A stretch of 35,959 nucleotides of DNA from Rhodocollybia butyracea (lineage: Eukaryota; Basidiomycota; Agaricomycetes; Agaricales; Omphalotaceae): positions 1 to 35,959 of the forward strand of contig JADNRY010000601.1 in assembly GCA_015501585.1 (NCBI GenBank). Reading direction: 5' to 3'. Made by a program: the position numbers and the translations under genes. Below, in pieces: positions 31,060 through 35,959 of this stretch (positions are counted from its first letter, which is position 1; every line of letters begins with the position of its first letter). The notes below the pieces were generated by a model that searched no databases, had not been told where the DNA came from, and saw only the letters and a list, made by a program, of their open reading frames with translations.

Positions 31060-33194
31060 ATGAGAGAGAAAGCGGTTAGTCGTCCCTGGTCTCAGCAGGA
31101 AGACGACCTTTTGCGGATTGCCGTGGCTAAACATGGTCTCCAAGACAATTGGAAAGCTGTGGCTGGTGATGTGCCAGGTCGAAATAACAAAGCCTGTAGA
31201 AAGGTACACAAAAACTATTTTGTACATTCATAATGTATTCTTACAGCTTTACAGAGGTGGCTTCACTCTCTTTCCCCAGCGATCAAGAAATCTGCTTGGA
31301 CTATGGCTGAAGACGCTCTCCTTCTTCATCTTTACAATGTTTATGGCCCAAATGGTCACATATTGCACGCTATATTGAGGGCCGAACAGACGATGCCTGT
31401 TCGAAGCGCTACAACGATGCACTGGATCCGACGCTGAAGAGAGATGAATGGACGATAGAAGAAGACGACAGGTTAATGCAGGCTTACGCCGAAATCGGCG
31501 GTAAATGGAGAGAAATCGGACTCAAGCTTCAGCGGAGCAGTTTAGCGTGCCGTAACAGGTACCTTTTTCTCTTCATCTGACGTAGTTTGCTCAAGCCTGT
31601 TGCTCATAGGTTTAAAGTGGTTGAGCGCAAGCAGAGACCTGTACAGGACTCATCATCCAGCTCACACACTCAAAACAGCTTCGAAGAATTCCCCTATTAT
31701 CCGCCTGAATCTTATCCCCTATTTTCTCCTGAGGATGGCCCTGCAACCTTTCGAGAGCCGACACCAGAAGCGCCGCCCCTAGTACCTACCCCTCCACCCT
31801 TCCAATATTCCTCGTCGTCGCTGAGTGCGGCGCTCGAGGAACCACCTTCGACTTTGCGCTTCTCGCCGTATTTTGATCAAGTACCCATGGATATCACATA
31901 CGATCCGACTCCTGGATCCTCTTCAACGTCTTCTCCTTACGCCTTTGCTCAAGACTTTAATCACAACTCGATGTTGCTGGACGACCTTTCAGATCCCAAT
32001 CCTTTCATACCCGACAGAAATAGTCTACCGACTTTTTATTCTCATCATAATGATTTTGGTCTTGTTCCTGACGACAATGGGTCTGCCCAGCAGGACCGTC
32101 TCGAATTGAACAATATCAGCCTAACGCGGATACAACCGATAAATTGCTAACTCTGGAAGAATTTTCATCGATTATGCCTAATCAACAGCTAGCTTTCCTC
32201 AACGAAAGCCCTATGAACTTGGAATCACCCGACCTCTCTTCAGGACCGTCCAGCCCTTTTACTCAGACCACAGGCTCTTCTTTAACTTCGAGCCCCATCG
32301 TACCTTCCCCTGCGGAACTCGCTTCCGATACTAGTTTGCCATCTCAATCATTGCTATTTTCTTCTAGTACTGCAGGTCCCAAAGATCTTGTAAACGCTAG
32401 AAAGACTCAGGGCCCCGCCCGGCTTTCCTCCATATTACCTTTATCCGAGTAAGTGTGCTATTCCTCGTTTTGTTCCAGCTTTTTTCACACCATCAACAGC
32501 GGTTCCTTACGTCCTTATGCTTGTGGCCATGCCAAGTGTTGGCCGGATGCCGCTTCGACTAGTGCGGCTTGCTTCTCCACTGCCCGGGAATTATTCGAAC
32601 ACGTCAAACTTCACACAGAATCAGAAGACCAAAAGCCTTATCGTTGTGCTCTCCCAGGATGCAACAAATTTTGGAAAGTAAGTAAATTGCATGATGACCC
32701 TATTAAAATTCTATCTCACTGTTTTATTTCTAGAGTCTCAATGGTCTTCAGTATCACCTGCAACTGTATCATGAATTCTCAGCCTTACTTAATTATAGCT
32801 CTTACGATATGTTTCTTAGGTCTTCTGCTCACTTTCAGCAAGCCATGTCCAAAACGTTTTCTACGCAAAAGAATGCTTCACAGACAGATTCTACCGAACC
32901 GACAGACGTAGAGGTGCCAGACAATAATAACTCCAAACGATGGGTTTGCGATCAACCCGACTGCTTCAAAAGCTACAAGAATTCTAGCGGGCTTCGATAT
33001 CACAAGAAACATGTAAGGATAGTGCATTCCGGCGTAGCTTTCTTAACATCTATCATCAGGGACATCCAAAGACAATCCCAATGCAACTGGATAATGTGCC
33101 TCCTGCTCTTGCCCGTGATCTACCAGCAAGAACCAGGAAGATGCGAAAGAAGGATGATAGTCCAGTAAATGTTGCTGTTGCTGCTGCTGCTTAA
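31060..33194 (+). CDS. Myb (three repeats) and C2H2 zinc-finger transcription factor in one protein
   Basis: Seven exons: 31060-31203, 31255-31558, 31610-32448, 32500-32677, 32734-32765, 32820-33012, 33060-33194. The N-terminus has three Myb repeats: RPWSQQEDDLLRIAVAKHG..NWKAVAG, then SAWTMAEDALLLHLYNVYG..WSHIARYIEGR, then DEWTIEEDDRLMQAYAEIGG..WREIG. A Ser/Pro-rich exon of 839 bases leads directly into the zinc-finger part: YACGHAKC..LFEHVKLH, YRCALPGCNKFWKSLNGLQYH and WVCDQPDCFKSYKNSSGLRYH. The last two resemble Sfp1-type fingers of the form CNKxYKNxxGLKYH. Two one-base losses must be assumed: AAA at 31350-31352 in Myb repeat 2, and AA at 32104-32105 in the linker. The exon sum is two short of a multiple of three, which agrees. 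608 residues with a poly-Ala end. It ends 185 bases from the convergent SGT2. Confidence 0.8.
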
Positions 33195-33379
33195 TTTAAC
33201 TGTATATGAACTAAAACTGGTGTTGTGTACCCAGTCACGGTTCCATACGTTGTCCATCTCTTACTTGGGAGCTAAACTGATGCTTCCAAGCACGCATGTA
33301 TATCATAATCCATCCTCTGTCCCTAGCATCCTATGTACCAAGAAGTCTAAAGCAAAATTGGGAAAGGGGCCCCTGAAAT

Positions 33380-34607
33380 CTAACGACCAGCTCCAAACTG
33401 ACTTGCACTGTTGTATAAGAGATATCAGTATCAAGTCAATGAGGTTATGAAGTACATACAGGTTACGAAGGGCAGGGTCCGACATTATCTCTTCCATTGA
33501 AGGCACATCGCCCGATTGCACACGATTCATCTGGACGAAATGTGTAAGGTACTTCACATAACAATACACAAACAAGACTCACCATATTTGCGACGGCAGG
33601 GTTCCCCATAAGATTGGCTAGTCCTCCATTAGCCATCATCTGTTGTGCCATCGCCATCATCTGCGGGTGTTTCATCATAGAGGCCAAGTCGGGCATGCCT
33701 CCACCCCCACCTCCACCTCCGGCTCCGCCCATTCCTCGAAGCATATCAGCCATAGCGCCCATATCAGGCAATCCTCCTGCAGCACCTCTTGCACTTCCCC
33801 GTGCATCATCCGGAACGAGGGGTGGGGGTCCCTCGTCATCATCTTCGGAGATCCTTTCTTTGGCATTTTGAAAGACCTGATTTCAGACCTGCATTAGTTG
33901 GATCTAGTTTGAGACCACGTTCAAAGGCATCGGCGGCAGCTTTGTAATCGCCCAGGGAGTACTGCGCATGTCTGCAGAAAAGTTAATACAAGAAATCGAA
34001 GTAGCGGATTGAGGTACCCAAGTCGATGATACGCTTTGACAAAGGTAGGATCGGCAGCAAGAGCCAATTCTGCATCTCCTACAGCTGAGAGATGGTCTCC
34101 CTTTGAGGAATATGCTGCTGCTCGATTAGAGTAGTAGATTGGGTTGCCGGAATCGAAAGAAATGGCCTCGGTATAAGCTTCTAATGCTTCATCGTATTCC
34201 TTGCTTGACATCAAAGCATTTCCGCTTTGCTTGAGTTTTTCTGCCTTGGCCTTGTCTTCGGCGGAAGGTCCTTTGGGAAGAGAAGAAGATGTCGACGTCT
34301 GAGACTGGGAACCACCATCTACTTTTTCTTTAGTCTTGAGGTAAACATCAAATATGGTCTGGAGCGTTGCTGGCTTGACGCTGAGTCGCAAAGCTTGTTC
34401 GTCGTTGGATGGATCGACGCCGAAAGCCTCGCCGATGCACTGTACTGTTATGAGAGACTGGGTCAGCAGATTCCGACTGATGAAAAGATACAACGAACCA
34501 GCAACTTCAAGGCCTTCTCTATCGTCGGCTTTCACCGTGCCATTTGTAATGGATTCGTTCAGAAAGTCGATAATGGACAGCACCAGTTTCTGCTGTTTTT
34601 CGGACAT
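33380..34607 (-). CDS. SGT2: Small glutamine-rich TPR protein Sgt2 (SGTA homologue)
   Basis: Sgt2/SGTA is a cytosolic co-chaperone that captures tail-anchored membrane proteins and passes them to the GET pathway. It binds Get4/5 and Hsp70/90. Five exons: 34607-34499, 34444-34018, 33971-33583, 33530-33460, 33407-33380. An N-terminal dimer domain (LVLSIIDFLNESI, CIGEAFGVDP) is followed by three TPRs (AEKLKQSGNALMSSKEYDEAL, NPIYYSNRAAAYSSKGD, YSLGDYKAAADAFERGLKLDP). Then come a Gly-rich linker and the Met-rich substrate-binding region (MMKHPQMMAMAQQMM, NPAVANM), and the end DPALRNLASQFGAGR. The frame breaks once at TTTT 33866-33869, between the TPRs and ISEDDDEGPPPLVPDD. The exon sum fits two lost A (coding strand) or one extra. 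About 341 residues. Confidence 0.9.
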
Positions 34608-34677
34608 TACTATCAGAACAAGAAAAGTTACGTAATAAGCGCCAGTTTGCTTTTTCTTCTGCCTTCATCCAAAAGCA
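34608..34677. promoter_or_regulatory. 70-bp bidirectional promoter of SGT2 and PRP19
   Basis: Only 70 bases separate the two ATGs. Near the middle is TTACGTAA (34628-34635), a perfect palindrome of the bZIP (Yap/CRE-like) type. A T/C-rich tract (TTTGCTTTTTCTTC) precedes PRP19. No TATA box. Shared regulation is plausible but inferred. Confidence 0.55.
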
Positions 34678-35959
34678 ATGTTCTTCTGTGCCATATCTGG
34701 AGAGCCTCCGCAGGAACCTGTGGTTTCAATAAAATCCAATAAAGTGTACGAGCGTCGCTTGATTGTCAAGTATATCACCGAAAATGGTACAGACCCCATT
34801 ACTGGCGACAAACTCGAGGAATCAGACTTGATTCCTATTAAAGCCTGTATGTTTTCTGCTTGTACCTTTGGACGCGCTTTCTGATTTCTTCCTCCTCTTT
34901 AGCTCCGGAGACAGCTGCGCCTCGGCCACCAAATGCAACTTCGATACCCGCACTGCTTCATGCTCTGCAAAATGAATGGGACGCCGCTATGCTCGATGCG
35001 TTTGTGCTAAGACAACAGTATAACTCGACACGACAAGAGCTTAGTTATGCGCTATACGCGCAGGATGCCGCCAGTCGTGTTGTTGCTCGTTTAATTCGTG
35101 AAAGAGACGCCGCTCGAGAGTGAGTTTTGGAAACTACCTGTTTGTTTGACGTTCTGACGTGTTTTGTAGAGCTCTTGCTAACGTCCAAGCAACAATGGGC
35201 ATTACTCCGTCTGCTTCCACCTCTGAAGACGTCGAAATGGTTGAAGATTCTGCCGCTGAAGCCCTTCCCACAGAAATTGTCGCTCAGATTGACGAAACTC
35301 ACCAAGCACTGTCTGCGGCTCGTAAAAAACGAAAGCCACCAACCGGCTACGCGACCGCTGCCGAGATTAAACAATACACCGCAAAACACACAATTCCTTC
35401 GTTGCACTCCGCTTCACCCGCGGGTATCACTTCTCTCGCCGTGTCGCGGTCCAATCCAGAACATTTCTTGACCGGTGGAAACGACAAAATCGTGCAGCTC
35501 TACGACAAGAGCACTGACAAGGTCCTCGCTTCTCTCAAAGGACACACTAAAAAGGTCAACCAGGTTGCTTTCCGCGAGAAGGATGGTGAACCAATCTTGG
35601 TGATCTCTGCCGGTGCAGACAAGGTAGCGAAAATATGGGCGCATGACGAGGCTTCTCAGGAATACATCCCTAAATCCACTATCCGCACCCACAAGGGTGA
35701 TGTTACTGGACTCGCGGTCCATCCCACATCTACTCTTCTTGCACTCTCCTCTGCTGACAAAACATACACGATTCATGATTTGTCGACCTTTCAACAAGTT
35801 TACCGGTCTGTCCCTTCGGATGATCCCTTTACTGCTCTATCCATTCATCCAGACGGCACTCTTCTCGCCCTGGGGACCCCCACGTCGACTATACAGATTT
35901 ACGACGTTCGAATTGGAGCGATTGCCGCTTCTCTCTCCCCTCCTGATGCTGTCCCCTTC
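34678..35959 (+). CDS. PRP19: Pre-mRNA-processing factor 19, U-box E3 ligase (3' end outside window)
   Basis: Prp19 is the tetrameric U-box ubiquitin ligase at the core of the NineTeen complex. It is needed to activate the spliceosome and also acts in DNA repair. Exons are 34678-34846, 34903-35119 and 35170 to the window end, 392 codons, all in frame. Residues 1-55 form the U-box ([33 protein letters not shown]). About 60-130 is the Pso4/coiled-coil part ([37 protein letters not shown]). From about 205 WD40 repeats begin ([58 protein letters not shown]). The start at 34678 is the family start (MFFCAISGE). The gene is cut by the window edge, so the last WD repeats are missing. It is divergent from SGT2. 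Confidence 0.95.

Overview
The window looks like nuclear DNA of a filamentous basidiomycete, most likely an Agaricomycete. Genes are split by many introns of about 46-76 nt with GT..AG ends and CTAAC/CTGAY-like branch sites. Intergenic gaps are short, both strands carry genes, and the families are fungal: a Zn2Cys6 regulator with a fungal regulatory domain, Exo84, Sgt2, Prp19, Dph4, and small secreted or GPI-type proteins. There are no bacterial operons, ribosome binding sites or CRISPR arrays. I found no rRNA or tRNA gene.

Layout. 1-3.9 kb: a tandem segmental duplication carrying two damaged copies of an unrecognised secreted-protein gene, plus a third fragment of its upstream region. 4.2-6.4 kb: a TBC-domain RabGAP whose frame is broken about ten times. 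7.5-10.2 kb: EXO84. 11.3-12.3 kb: an unknown protein with an HEVTH motif. 14.8-17.5 kb (minus): a Zn2Cys6 transcription factor with 5-nt and 13-nt micro-exons. 17.5-20.1 kb: gene-poor. 20.14-20.64 kb: a MITE-like element with 40-bp terminal inverted repeats. 20.7-21.2 kb: DPH4. 21.3-26.9 kb (minus): an FMO/Baeyer-Villiger-type monooxygenase, a Ser/Thr-rich GPI-type protein and a Kex2-type repeat secretory protein. 27.8-29.7 kb: a Mn-type CDF transporter with 14 exons, including 7-nt and 9-nt micro-exons. 31.1-33.2 kb: one protein with three Myb repeats and C2H2 fingers. 33.4-34.6 kb (minus): SGT2, head to head with PRP19, which runs off the right end.

Working together. Most genes are unrelated housekeeping functions: exocytosis (EXO84), tail-anchored protein targeting (SGT2), splicing and ubiquitination (PRP19), diphthamide synthesis (DPH4) and metal transport (CDF). 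The FMO, GPI protein and Kex2-repeat protein are three consecutive minus-strand genes and could be a small accessory unit, but only position supports this.

The strongest cross-window signal is a set of about 20 frame breaks. In every case with a confident reading, they fit loss of one base (or two) from a short homopolymer. In EXO84, the HEVTH gene, CDF, the Myb-C2H2 gene and SGT2, the summed exon length modulo 3 matches the number of lost bases. The Zn2Cys6 factor, GPI gene, Kex2-repeat gene and the visible PRP19 are intact. This is most likely a sequence-quality effect. A true pseudogene is possible for the TBC gene.
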